A DNA stretch of 64,000 nt. It comes from Rhizobium sp. TH2 (GTDB lineage Bacteria; Pseudomonadota; Alphaproteobacteria; Rhizobiales; Rhizobiaceae). The stretch spans positions 186,001 through 250,000 of the forward strand of contig NZ_CP062231.1 of NCBI RefSeq assembly GCF_024707525.1, written 5' to 3'. Position numbers and translations under genes: made by a program. Below are positions 43,740-52,124 of the stretch, piece by piece. The number at the start of each line of letters is the position of its first letter. Within the stretch, counting starts at the first letter, position 1. The notes below the pieces were generated by a model. That model made no database searches. It was not told where the DNA came from and saw nothing but the letters and a program-made list of their open reading frames with translations.

Positions 43740-44208
43740 GACGGGCCGGCAGGAGAAGCGAAAGGGAAAGTCCGGCGATCATTAGAGCGTTTCATTGTTA
43801 AATGGAAGCAGTTCTGCCGGAGCAGGTTTTCGTCAGGACCAAGGCGGCGGGCGAGCGTCGTACCCTCAGGTACGGCCGAGACCGACGCCGCAGGGATTGG
43901 CGGAAAGATGCCCGGCCCTTCGGGTTGGCTGAAACGGGCCGCCTGATCGATCGGCCGGCTTGGCCGTAGATTTGGCTATGACGCGCGCCGGCCGATCGAC
44001 CATCCGACTCCGTTTAAGCCAACAGAACTGATTCCATTTAACAATGAAGCGCTCTGGTCACTTGTCCAATTCAGCGCAAGCCTTGAGCCGTCAGCGACGA
44101 AAATTCTGCGGGAGAAGCTGGCTTGCACGGCTTTTCCGCTTTTCCCGTCAAAACTTTTCGTCCATAGCTCACTCGAAAAGACTCCCCCTTGGCTTCGAAA
44201 GCTTGGCA
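43740..44208. other. intergenic region between DMT transporter and adenosine kinase
   Basis: 469 bp between divergent genes, mostly occupied by mobile element copy B (43784-44055). The remaining ~150 bp before the adenosine kinase must hold its promoter. A frame in register with the kinase runs through this stretch from 44044, but its translation is basic and low-complexity and unlike the family, so it is not considered coding. Confidence 0.6.
43784..44055. mobile_element. MITE-like element, copy B
   Basis: 272 bp bounded by 33-bp inverted repeats (left begins AGAGCGTTTCATTGTTAAAT; two mismatches with the right end). The interior contains GTACCCTCAGGTAC and the arms GATCGATCGGCCGGC / GCCGGCCGATCGACC around a ~30-nt loop. 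It is the fullest reference copy. Copy C is about 49 bp shorter and copy A lies in reverse orientation. Confidence 0.82.
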
Positions 44209-45204
44209 ATGACGAAATTTGATGTGCTTACCGTCGGCAATGCGATTGTCGATATCATCGCGCGCTGCGAGGAGGATTTCCTCGTCGACAACACCATCAC
44301 CAAGGGTGCGATGAACCTGATCGATGCGGACCGCTCGGCGTTGCTCTATTCCCGCATGGGACCGGCGATCGAAATGTCGGGCGGGAGTGCCGGCAATACG
44401 GCGGCGGGTGTGGCGAGCTTCGGCGGCAAGGCGGCCTATTTCGGCAAGGTTTCGAACGACAAGCTCGGCGAAATCTTCCGCCATGACATGAATGCCCAGG
44501 GCGTGCATTTCGCGACGAAGCCGCTCGGCGGCACCCCGCCCACCGCCACCTCGATGATTTTCGTCACGCCGGATGGCGAGCGCTCGATGAACACATATCT
44601 CGGCGCCTGCGTCGAACTCGGACCGGAGGACGTCCAGGAGGATGTCGTGGCGAAATCCCGCGTCACCTATTTCGAAGGCTATCTCTGGGATCCGCCGCGC
44701 GCCAAGGAAGCGATCCGCGAATGCGCCCGCATCGCCCACGCGCATGGCCAGGAAACGTCGATGACGCTCTCGGACAGTTTCTGCGTCGATCGCTATCGCG
44801 GCGAATTCCTCGATCTCATGCGCTCGGGCACCGTCGATATCGTCTTCGCCAATCGCCATGAGGCGCTCGCGCTCTACCAGACGGAGGATTTCGATACCGC
44901 GCTCACCGAACTCGGCAAGGATTGCACGATGGCGGCCGTGACCATGAGCGAGCACGGCTCGATCATTCTCGCGGGCGGCCAGCGCTACCTCATCGAACCG
45001 CTGAATGTGGAAAAGGTCGTCGATACGACCGGTGCGGGTGATCTCTATGCCGCGGGCTTCCTCTTCGGCTACACCAACGGCTTCGAACTCGCCGATTGCG
45101 GCCGCCTCGGCAGCCTCGCGGCGGGCCTGGTGATCCAGCAGATCGGCCCGCGCATGCAGTCGCCACTCAAGCAGGCGGCGCAGCAAGTCGGCATTATTTT
45201 GTAA
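44209..45204 (+). CDS. adenosine kinase (PfkB family)
   Basis: A 331-aa PfkB kinase: FDVLTVGNAIVDIIARCEEDFL at the N-terminus, the di-glycine hinge GGSAGNTAAGVASFGGKAAYFGKVSND near residue 50, and the anion-hole/catalytic motif VVDTTGAGDLYAAGFLFGYTNG near residue 270 with the catalytic Asp. It phosphorylates adenosine or a related nucleoside in purine salvage. It is commonly annotated as adenosine kinase in rhizobia. The ATG at 44209 is preferred over the upstream in-frame start. The stop overlaps the convergent SH3-domain gene by 11 nt. Confidence 0.9.
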   Translation: MTKFDVLTVGNAIVDIIARCEEDFLVDNTITKGAMNLIDADRSALLYSRMGPAIEMSGGSAGNTAAGVASFGGKAAYFGKVSNDKLGEIFRHDMNAQGVHFATKPLGGTPPTATSMIFVTPDGERSMNTYLGACVELGPEDVQEDVVAKSRVTYFEGYLWDPPRAKEAIRECARIAHAHGQETSMTLSDSFCVDRYRGEFLDLMRSGTVDIVFANRHEALALYQTEDFDTALTELGKDCTMAAVTMSEHGSIILAGGQRYLIEPLNVEKVVDTTGAGDLYAAGFLFGYTNGFELADCGRLGSLAAGLVIQQIGPRMQSPLKQAAQQVGIIL

Positions 45205-45745
45205 AAGCCTCGCCGGGATAGGCACCCCAGATCTCGGCCTGGCTCACCCAGCCCTCGGTGTCGGATGCTTCGGCCAGGCACCATTCGCCATTGCATTCGT
45301 CGAGCTTGACGACGACGCCTGGCTGCAGTTTGGCGATGACGTTGCCTGTTTCGGCCCCGTCGGCGCGCATATTGACGAAAATGTCCTGGCCCTTGTCCTT
45401 CATCCACGGGGCTGCGATCGCGCTGCGGTCGCCAGACAGCATGGAATGGAACACCCAGCCTTCGGCGCCGTCGGCATCGCGGATGCGGCGCCAGTTCTCG
45501 TATTCCTGCGTCACTTCCACCGGAACGCCCGCTTTCAGGTAGCGCCAGGACACGGCATAGTCGAGGCCGGGCCCGACCCGGAGGTTGACCTTCCTCGACT
45601 TGATCGTGACGAATCGCGGCAGCGGCAGGCCGGTATTGAGCTTGGTCGTCTCGGCGAAGGACGCCGGCGCGAGCGCCACCATCAACCCGATGAGGATTGT
45701 ACCGATCGTTGCCTTCTTCCAAAGTCCAGTCATGACGTTTGCCAT
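45194..45745 (-). CDS. exported SH3-domain protein
   Basis: A 183-aa protein with a signal peptide (ending LAPASFAETT) and two bacterial SH3 modules. The first starts RFVTIKSRKVNLRVGPGLDYAVSWRYLKAGVPVEVTQEYENWRRIRDADGAEGWVFHSML. The second is VNMRADGAETGNVIAKLQPGVVVKLDECNGEWCLAEASDTEGWVSQAEIWG. SH3b domains usually bind cell-wall peptides, so a periplasmic, envelope-linked role is likely. It converges with the adenosine kinase gene. Confidence 0.88.
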   Translation of the reverse strand: MANVMTGLWKKATIGTILIGLMVALAPASFAETTKLNTGLPLPRFVTIKSRKVNLRVGPGLDYAVSWRYLKAGVPVEVTQEYENWRRIRDADGAEGWVFHSMLSGDRSAIAAPWMKDKGQDIFVNMRADGAETGNVIAKLQPGVVVKLDECNGEWCLAEASDTEGWVSQAEIWGAYPGEAFTK

Positions 45746-45850
45746 CGCCCGCGCGTCTGATTATGAGTAGAGAATGTGCCAGCGAGTGTCGCGCAACTTG
45801 GTTAAGGAGCGGTCAACGACTGGCCGGATTTGGGACTTGGGACACACGCA

Positions 45851-46855
45851 ATGACAGTGAAGACGAGGCCGACGGTCTATATCACCCGCAAGCTGCCCGA
45901 CATCGTCGAGACGCGGATGCGCGAGCTGTTCGACGCCGAACTCAATATCGATGACCGGCCGCGCGGCCGCGAGGAATTGCTGGCCGCGGTCCGCCGGTGC
46001 GACGTGCTGGTGCCGACTGTCACCGACCGCATCGATGCAAGCCTGATCGAGGAGGCTGGCCCCCGCCTCAAGCTGATCGCCAGCTTCTCCAACGGCATCG
46101 ACCATGTCGATGTCGAGGCCGCCGCGAAAAAGGGCATCACCGTCACCAATACTCCAGGCGTGCTGACCGAGGACACCGCCGACATGGCCATGGCGCTCAT
46201 CCTCTCCGTGCCGCGCAGGCTGGCGGAAGGCGCCCGCATTCTGACCGATTCGAAGGGTGACTGGGAAGGCTGGTCGCCGACCTGGATGCTCGGTCACCGC
46301 ATATGGGGAAAACGCCTGGGCATTATCGGCATGGGCCGTATCGGCACCGCCGTCGCCCGTCGCGCCAAGGCCTTCGGGTTGGGCATCCATTACCACAACC
46401 GCCATCGCGTCAGCGCCGCCACCGAGACCGCGCTGGAAGCCACCTACTGGGACAGCCTCGACCAGATGCTCGCCCGCGTCGATATCGTCTCGGTCAACTG
46501 CCCCTCGACGCCGGCCACCTACCATCTTCTATCGGCGCGACGCCTGGCGCTCATGCAGCCCACCAGCTACATCGTCAACACCTCGCGCGGCGGCGTCATC
46601 GACGAGACCGCCCTGATCAAATGCATCCGCGAGGGCAAGATCGCCGGCGCCGGCCTCGATGTCTTCGAGAACGAGCCCCTGGTGAGCCCCAAGCTGCTAA
46701 AATTGGCCCACGAGAACAAGGTCGTGCTGCTGCCGCACATGTCGTCCTCGACTATCGAAGGCCGCATCGACATGGGCGACAAGGTGATCATCAATATCCG
46801 TACCTATTTCGACGGCCACCGTCCGCCGGATCGCGTGCTTCCCGGGCGGGACTAG
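45851..46855 (+). CDS. D-isomer-specific 2-hydroxyacid dehydrogenase (glyoxylate/hydroxypyruvate reductase-like)
   Basis: A 334-aa NAD(P)H oxidoreductase: VTNTPGVLTEDTADMAMALILSVPRR, the nucleotide loop KRLGIIGMGRIGTAVARRAKAFGL near residue 158, the catalytic Arg in IVNTSRGGVIDETAL, Glu in FENEPLVS, and His in VVLLPHMSSSTIEGR. It interconverts 2-keto and D-2-hydroxy acids such as glyoxylate and glycolate. PHMSSS replaces the more usual PHxGS/T. An ATG at 45851 is preferred over 45830, to match the family N-terminus. Confidence 0.92.
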   Translation: MTVKTRPTVYITRKLPDIVETRMRELFDAELNIDDRPRGREELLAAVRRCDVLVPTVTDRIDASLIEEAGPRLKLIASFSNGIDHVDVEAAAKKGITVTNTPGVLTEDTADMAMALILSVPRRLAEGARILTDSKGDWEGWSPTWMLGHRIWGKRLGIIGMGRIGTAVARRAKAFGLGIHYHNRHRVSAATETALEATYWDSLDQMLARVDIVSVNCPSTPATYHLLSARRLALMQPTSYIVNTSRGGVIDETALIKCIREGKIAGAGLDVFENEPLVSPKLLKLAHENKVVLLPHMSSSTIEGRIDMGDKVIINIRTYFDGHRPPDRVLPGRD

Positions 46856-47216
46856 CCGACCAGCGAACGGAAACCGCACTGGCGCCAAGCTAAAAAGAGA
46901 ACCGTTTCGGCGATATATTTCAGTAAAATTATATATACTGAATAATACGGCCGTGCATCTGGTATAACAGTTTTTGTTCCTGTATAGGTTGTCGCGCTTG
47001 TCCTGCATCGCCTTGCGATCCACGGGACTTGCGGGAGGGCGGCCGACGCGGTCGGGACAATCGTCACGGTGCCCATGAAATATTCGACGGCAGGTTTCAC
47101 CGCAGCATTCGCGGCCGTTTGGCGCGCCAATCTGCGACGGCATCCCGCTGGCCGGAACATTCATGAGCGGCCTTTACCTGAATTTATAATGACAACGATT
47201 TTCGGGAGATTTCAGC
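46856..47216. other. AT-rich regulatory region upstream of beta-repeat protein gene
   Basis: 361 bp without a convincing gene. It contains the 24-nt palindrome TTCAGTA-N10-TACTGAA at 46919-46942, in a distinctly AT-rich patch. A perfect TATAAT sits at 47185-47190, about 27 nt before the ATG, without a good -35. GGGAGA precedes the start codon. The antisense frames in this stretch are arginine- and proline-rich and look spurious. Confidence 0.5.
46919..46942. promoter_or_regulatory. palindromic candidate operator
   Basis: TTCAGTA and TACTGAA are exact 7-bp inverted half-sites separated by 10 AT-rich bases. The layout fits a dimeric regulator site, but the cognate factor is unknown. It lies about 275 bp upstream of the beta-repeat protein gene and 64 bp downstream of the dehydrogenase stop. 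Confidence 0.3.
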
Positions 47217-48920
47217 ATGGCCATCAAAATCAAGGGCTTCCACGATGAAAGCCAGATCATTACCGCCTCCGACAGCGAGATCGAGCTCGACAAGAAAGCG
47301 TTCGTTCACTACGGCGGCGATATCGATTTGAGCGACCTCATTCCCGAGGAAGGGGAAGAGGCGCCCACGAGCTTCAGCCTGCTGTTCGGCTACGGCATCG
47401 CCGAGGATATCGCGACCACCCCCGATATCTCGGGCAACAGCTACAAGATCGACGGCAAGGTCACCGGTCTGCTGGGCGCCGTGGCCACTTTCGGCAATGG
47501 CACCGATATAAAGATCGGAAAGACCGCCGAACTGAGTGCCGGCCTCGGCATCGGTATCACCAACATTTCGGATATGTCGGAAGACATCTTTGATAGTCTC
47601 ACCATCGGCACTGTCTATGCCGCCGGCCACCACAGCAAGGTGACGATCGCCAAGGGTGCGGAGATCAACGGCCTGTTTGGCGTCAGTATAACCGGTCTGG
47701 GCTCCTCCGTGACCAATAGCGGCGACATTGACGCCGGCGTTGTGGGCATGTTGTCCGGCAGCCTCAACCTTGGAGGGTTCGCGCCTGCATTCGCAGCGCC
47801 CTTGGGGGCTGCTCCTGGCGCTGCCACCACCACGAAGCTGACCAATAACGGCGGCATCGATTCACTGATCGGCATTGCCGGTTTCCAGACTGACAACCAG
47901 GTGCTCAAGAACGGCAAGAACGGTGAAATCGAGGGCCTCGTCGGCATTATCGGCGGCACCATTCCCACCGGCGAGGAACCAGTCGAATTCGGCACGCTCA
48001 AGCTCCAGAACGACGGCAGTATCATTGCCGCCGTCGGGATGCTCGGCCTGATGTCCCCCGACATGACGCTGATCAACGCGAAGGGCGCGGAGATCATCTC
48101 CGGCGTCATCGGCATGGGCGCCCTCTCGATGGAAGGCATGTCTTCGACCATCACCAATGCGGGGACGATCAGGGTAACGCTCTCGCTGGTCCTTCCCGAC
48201 GAAATGGCGGCTCTCCTCCCGATTTCGTCTGCGGCGATCTTCGGTTTCGCCGGCGTGGAAACCGTCACGAACAGCGGCAAGATCTATGGCGACGTCTTCC
48301 TCGGTGCCGGCGACGACGTGATGACGAACACCGCCGGCCTGATCAAGGGCAACGTCGTTCTTGGCGACGGCAACGACACGTTCGACCATGTCGGCGGCAA
48401 GCTCACCGGCAAGATTTTCGGCGGCATGGGCGATGACACGCTGATCGTCGGCAAGGCGACCGACAAGCTCATCGAAAGTGCGGATTATATCGATGTGGAC
48501 AATGGGGACGCTGTCGTGTCCTTTGGCATCGACACCGTCAAGTCCGCTTTCACCTACACGCTCACGGACAATGTCGAAAATCTCGTACTCACCGGCAGCA
48601 AAGACATCGACGGCACCGGCAACACTCTCGCCAACACGCTCACCGGCAACAAGGGCGACAACGTCCTGACGGGCGGCGCGGGCATCGACACTTTCGTGTT
48701 CGGCGCCACGGGTGGCAAGGACACGATCGCCGATTTTGTGGTCGCCGAAGACAGGATCGACCTGTCGGGCTGGGCGGCAATCGCTGATTTCGCCACTCTG
48801 CTGGAGAACGCGACGGATGTCGGCGGCAGCGTCCGGATCAAGGTCGGTGACGACATCCTGATCATTGACGGCGTTCTGGAAGCGTCGTTGGTCGATACCG
48901 ACTTCACCTTCGCCGTCTGA
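47217..48920 (+). CDS. secreted beta-repeat protein with RTX-type C-terminus
   Basis: A 567-aa acidic protein without a signal peptide. Residues ~60-370 form imperfect repeats with the phrase TNxGxI (SSVTNSGDIDAGVVGML, TKLTNNGGIDSLIGIA, STITNAGTIRVTL, ETVTNSGKIYGDVFLGAGDDVMTN), a beta-solenoid signature. Residues ~370-567 contain GDGNDTFDHVGGKLTGKIFGGMGDDTLIVG, TGNKGDNVLTGGAGIDTFVFGATGGKDTIADFVVAEDRIDL and the C-terminal export-like region. The plan suggests type I secretion to the surface. It shares layout with the gene at 49787-51028, so the two are probably paralogues. No secretion genes are adjacent. Confidence 0.82.
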   Translation: MAIKIKGFHDESQIITASDSEIELDKKAFVHYGGDIDLSDLIPEEGEEAPTSFSLLFGYGIAEDIATTPDISGNSYKIDGKVTGLLGAVATFGNGTDIKIGKTAELSAGLGIGITNISDMSEDIFDSLTIGTVYAAGHHSKVTIAKGAEINGLFGVSITGLGSSVTNSGDIDAGVVGMLSGSLNLGGFAPAFAAPLGAAPGAATTTKLTNNGGIDSLIGIAGFQTDNQVLKNGKNGEIEGLVGIIGGTIPTGEEPVEFGTLKLQNDGSIIAAVGMLGLMSPDMTLINAKGAEIISGVIGMGALSMEGMSSTITNAGTIRVTLSLVLPDEMAALLPISSAAIFGFAGVETVTNSGKIYGDVFLGAGDDVMTNTAGLIKGNVVLGDGNDTFDHVGGKLTGKIFGGMGDDTLIVGKATDKLIESADYIDVDNGDAVVSFGIDTVKSAFTYTLTDNVENLVLTGSKDIDGTGNTLANTLTGNKGDNVLTGGAGIDTFVFGATGGKDTIADFVVAEDRIDLSGWAAIADFATLLENATDVGGSVRIKVGDDILIIDGVLEASLVDTDFTFAV

Positions 48921-48937
48921 CGCTTTTGCGTCATCGA

Positions 48938-48960
48938 CCCTCCCCGCCTGGCGGGGAGGG
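48938..48960. terminator. GC-rich stem-loop after beta-repeat protein gene
   Basis: CCCTCCCCGC and GCGGGGAGGG pair perfectly around a 3-nt CTG loop, 18 bp after the stop codon. There is no U-tract. It probably acts as a terminator or 3' stabiliser. Confidence 0.6.
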
Positions 48961-48980
48961 CTCAATGCCGGGTCGGCGTG

Positions 48981-49082
48981 TCAAAGCATCGACAGCCCGG
49001 CGATGACTGCGGCCCAGATCAGGATCGAGACCGCAAAGGCATTGATCCAGTTGCCCGCGCCTGACATTTCGTGCGTATCCAT
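48981..49082 (-). CDS. 33-aa single-span membrane protein
   Basis: ATG at 49082 is preceded by GGGAGGAACGGAT, a very strong ribosome binding site. The 33-residue product starts MDTHEMSGAGNW and continues with a hydrophobic helix (INAFAVSILIWAAVIAGLSM). Length, ribosome binding site and hydrophobicity argue for a real small membrane protein. It is in the same direction as, and about 70 bp downstream of, the membrane protein gene at 49155-49697. Function unknown. It is short enough to be missed by gene callers. Confidence 0.65.
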   Translation of the reverse strand: MDTHEMSGAGNWINAFAVSILIWAAVIAGLSML

Positions 49083-49154
49083 ATCCGTTCCTCCCGGAAT
49101 GCAGCACCGATGATGCATCTACGGGAGTAGGGGCGGAGAAGTTTCAGAGACGCT

Positions 49155-49697
49155 TCAGGATTTTCGTTCCCACTTCCACGTTTCCGGCCGGGGCCCGTGC
49201 GCCTTCCTGGCCAGTTCCGGATTCTGGGTTCGCGCAAGCCAATAGAGAACCGCCGCCACGACGCCGATCGGGTATGCGATCACCAGCGACCAGATCGCGG
49301 TCACGATCAGGGTCCAGTCCGGGTCCGGCCTGTTCACGTCCATGCCAGTTCTGTTGACCTGCATGGCGATCGTCTGTTCCTTCGAAGGCCCCTGCAACTC
49401 TGGAAAGTATTTCGCGAATGTGGATTGTGTGTACCAGCACACGTCCTCATCGCCGGCGGACCATCTTGTGTTCCCGGAACCGCGAACGAAGTCCTCGTCC
49501 TCCGTTCCACGGAAGAAAAGGCAGGGCGTCGGCACCAGGAAAGCCCCGGGATCCTCCCTGGCAAGAAAACGCGCCGCCCGATTAGCATTCAGGATGTCGT
49601 CCGCTGCGAAGAACCAGTAGAAGAGCTGAATGACGGCGAGCGCCACCAGCACACGCTGGACGTGGCGATAGGGGTTCTGGCCGGTCTTTTCGGTCAT
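49155..49697 (-). CDS. two-span membrane protein of unknown function
   Basis: A 180-aa protein with an N-terminal membrane helix (VLVALAVIQLFYWFFAADDIL), a cysteine-containing central domain (residues ~45-115, with a C-x(n)-C pair in VPTPCLFF and EDVCWYTQ), and a C-terminal helix (LIVTAIWSLVIAYPIGVVAAVLYWL). The central domain is probably periplasmic. I do not recognise the family. The ATG at 49697 is preferred, and an alternative start at 49718 adds seven residues. It may be co-transcribed with the 33-aa membrane protein. Confidence 0.7.
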   Translation of the reverse strand: MTEKTGQNPYRHVQRVLVALAVIQLFYWFFAADDILNANRAARFLAREDPGAFLVPTPCLFFRGTEDEDFVRGSGNTRWSAGDEDVCWYTQSTFAKYFPELQGPSKEQTIAMQVNRTGMDVNRPDPDWTLIVTAIWSLVIAYPIGVVAAVLYWLARTQNPELARKAHGPRPETWKWERKS

Positions 49698-49786
49698 TCG
49701 GCTTCCGTCGAATCGCACAACTCAAGAGAGATTAGCGCAACGCGTGCAACACGCAACGCCGCCGCTCCGGATCGCTTCGACACGCT

Positions 49787-51028
49787 TTAGAATATGAAAT
49801 CGGCCCCGTCCACGTCTCCCGGCGCAACATTCTTCAGTATCAGCCCATCGCCGCCCTTGGCGACGATCCACATGTCGTTGCCATGTTTCTCGAGATGGTT
49901 GTCCTCCAGATCGTTGAAATTCCTGACATCTTTCAGACGAGACAAATCGATCAGGTCGGTGCCGTCGATGAAGTCCTGGACAACGTCCCGGCCGAAGCCC
50001 GTGCGGAGAACGAAGGTATCGATGCCGGAATCGCCGAACAGCGTATCGTTGCCCCTACCTCCGACGATGATGTCGTCGTTGAGCCCGCCATTGATGGATT
50101 CGTTGCCTTTGCCGCCAAAGATGTAGTCGTTGCCTGAGCCACCGAGGATCGCGCCCTTGACGCTGCCCTTGTCGCCGTCGAACACGTCGTCTCCCGCGCC
50201 GAGCTCGACATCGCCGATCATCCTGCCCCTGTTGATGATCACCTCGCCGCTCGCATTGCCCCTGAACGCGCCGCTGCCGCCCTTGATGGTGCCATGGTTT
50301 TCAAGGCTGGCGGTTTCAGCATCCACCATATTGGCGAAATCGACGCCATACCATTGACGCGATTGGATCGTGCCTTGATTTTCGACATGTGATCCATCGC
50401 CGCCGGTTGTCGCGTAAACGCCTATCGCAACGCCCGCGCCCTCGCTGGAAATGGCGGATATCTTGCCGCCGGCCCGGTTGACAATGACAGAATCATCGCC
50501 TTCCACATACACGCCGTTGTTGAACCGAAAATCCTGGTTCGCGTCATCGTAGTCGTTTGCTGAAATCATGCCTTCATTGACGAAGCGGTCTCCCGGGACG
50601 CCGAACACTCCAAGGAAAACCCCGCTGGAGCCCTCGATCCCGCCTGTGTTGAGCACTTCGTTATTGCCTCCGTTCAAGATCAGTCCAACGGTGGAAGGAG
50701 ACGTTATCGCGCCGTGGTTGGTGACGGTATTGTTCCCGCCCATCACCAATACATTCGTGTCGGTTGCGCCCGATATCGTCGAGCGAATGACAGCTGACCG
50801 GCCGATGTAAACCTCGTTGCTGCCTCCGGTCAGAAAGATCGAAAATACGGCCGCCGTCACAAATCCATATACGAAAACATGCTGGCTTCCCTCGTCGCCG
50901 AAGATTGCATAAGTGTCCGTCGATTCCACATGAACCGACGAGAAAACATGGTAGCTGTCGCCGGCGGCGGCAAATTGAAAGCGAACGCCGGTTCCAATCG
51001 AATCCACGGTTTGGTTGATGTTGGCCAT
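49787..51028 (-). CDS. secreted beta-repeat protein with RTX-type C-terminus (paralogue)
   Basis: A 413-aa protein without a signal peptide. TNxGxI-type beta repeats run through residues ~70-290 (NTVTNHGAITSPSTVGLILNGGNNEVLNTGGIEG, SHVENQGTIQSRQWYG, ASLENHGTIKGGSG, VIINRGRMIGDVELGAGDDVFDG). Calcium-binding nonapeptides follow (LGGSGNDYIFGGKGNESINGGLNDDIIVGGRGNDTLFGDSGIDTFVL), then GRDVVQDFIDGTDLIDLSRL. It has the same plan as 47217-48920. GGAGGGATAGCAGT precedes the ATG at 51028. It is probably a type I secretion substrate on the cell surface, and the function is unknown. Confidence 0.84.
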   Translation of the reverse strand: MANINQTVDSIGTGVRFQFAAAGDSYHVFSSVHVESTDTYAIFGDEGSQHVFVYGFVTAAVFSIFLTGGSNEVYIGRSAVIRSTISGATDTNVLVMGGNNTVTNHGAITSPSTVGLILNGGNNEVLNTGGIEGSSGVFLGVFGVPGDRFVNEGMISANDYDDANQDFRFNNGVYVEGDDSVIVNRAGGKISAISSEGAGVAIGVYATTGGDGSHVENQGTIQSRQWYGVDFANMVDAETASLENHGTIKGGSGAFRGNASGEVIINRGRMIGDVELGAGDDVFDGDKGSVKGAILGGSGNDYIFGGKGNESINGGLNDDIIVGGRGNDTLFGDSGIDTFVLRTGFGRDVVQDFIDGTDLIDLSRLKDVRNFNDLEDNHLEKHGNDMWIVAKGGDGLILKNVAPGDVDGADFIF

Positions 51029-51212
51029 ACTGCTATCCCTCCAGGCGGTTGATAACGTCACAGGCAAGGTGTGCGGGCGGCCTCTCGGGCTCGTAAGCCA
51101 TACCACGCCCGGCGCTGTCGTGGCACCCCGCCAGCCGGTTCTATCGCGCGCCCGCGTCAATGCGGCGGCGGTGGCTCCATCGGCAGTGCCTTCCGCGCCA
51201 TGCGGCGGGAAT

Positions 51213-51971
51213 TTATCCCCGTCTCCTATACTTCACCACGTCGAACCGGGCGGCAAGCGCATCATACATCATCAGCCGGCCCACAAGCGGTTCGCCGGCG
51301 CCGGTCAGCAGCTTGATCGCCTCCATCGCCATCAGCGTCCCGATCACGCCGGTCAGCGCTCCGATGATGCCGGTCTCGGCGCAGGCAGGCAGCATGCCCT
51401 CGGGCGGGGCTTCGGGAAAAAGGTCGCGATATCCGGGATTGAGTCTTCCGTCCGGCCCCGTCTCATAGGGCTTCAGAACGGTCACCGAGCCATCGAAGCG
51501 GCCGACCGCGCCGCTCACCAGCGGAATGCGCGCCTTCTCCGCCGCATCGGCTGCTGCATAGCGGGTGGCGACATTATCCGATCCGTCCATCAGCAGGTCG
51601 TAGCCGAAGACCAGCCCGGAGGCATTCTCCTCGCTGAACCGGATCTCGTGCCGGTCGATGACCACGTTGGGGTTGAGCTCGCGGATGCGGCCTGCCGCAC
51701 TCCGCGTTTTCCTGTCGCCGACATTGTGCGTGCCGTGGATCATCTGCCGCTGCAGGTTGGAGAGCGTGACCGTGTCGTCGTCGATGATGCCGATCGTGCC
51801 CACACCGGCGCCCGTGAGATATTCCAGCACCGGCGAGCCCAGTCCGCCGGCGCCGATCACCAGCACGGCGGCGTTCTTCAATCTCTGCTGTCCCGCCCCG
51901 CCGATCTCCGGCAGCAATATATGCCGCCCGTATCGCTCGATCTCGGCTGGTGTAAGAGGGTCGGTCGTCAT
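51213..51971 (-). CDS. MoeB/ThiF-family adenylyltransferase
   Basis: A 252-aa E1-like enzyme: LTPAEIERYGRHILLPEIGGAGQQRLKNAAVLVIGAGGLGSPVLEYLTGAGVGTIGIIDDDTVTLSNLQRQMIH contains the ATP-binding GAGGLGS (about residue 37) and conserved R-Q residues. YDLLMDGSDNVATRY and LPACAETGIIGALTGVIGTLMAMEAIKLLTG follow. It adenylates the C-terminal Gly-Gly of MoaD or ThiS for molybdopterin or thiamin sulfur transfer. There is no rhodanese domain and no zinc-type CxxC pair, so the sulfur donor must be separate. The ATG at 51971 gives the family N-terminus. Confidence 0.9.
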   Translation of the reverse strand: MTTDPLTPAEIERYGRHILLPEIGGAGQQRLKNAAVLVIGAGGLGSPVLEYLTGAGVGTIGIIDDDTVTLSNLQRQMIHGTHNVGDRKTRSAAGRIRELNPNVVIDRHEIRFSEENASGLVFGYDLLMDGSDNVATRYAAADAAEKARIPLVSGAVGRFDGSVTVLKPYETGPDGRLNPGYRDLFPEAPPEGMLPACAETGIIGALTGVIGTLMAMEAIKLLTGAGEPLVGRLMMYDALAARFDVVKYRRRG

Positions 51972-52124
51972 CCGGTTTCCATCCATAAGAAGTCAGCATT
52001 GACTTTAGCAGGTCGAACAATCTCGCTCCAGCCGGCGTTTCGAACGATCGCGGCCTCGATCGCCAGGCACTTGACCGGCTTTTTCATGCCTCTCATAGTA
52101 GCAATATACCCTGGAGAGATCTGA

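Noticed and set aside
46852..47160. 102-aa minus-strand frame in the AT-rich intergenic region
   Set aside because: No ribosome binding site, no family features, and it crosses the palindrome. Treated as non-coding.
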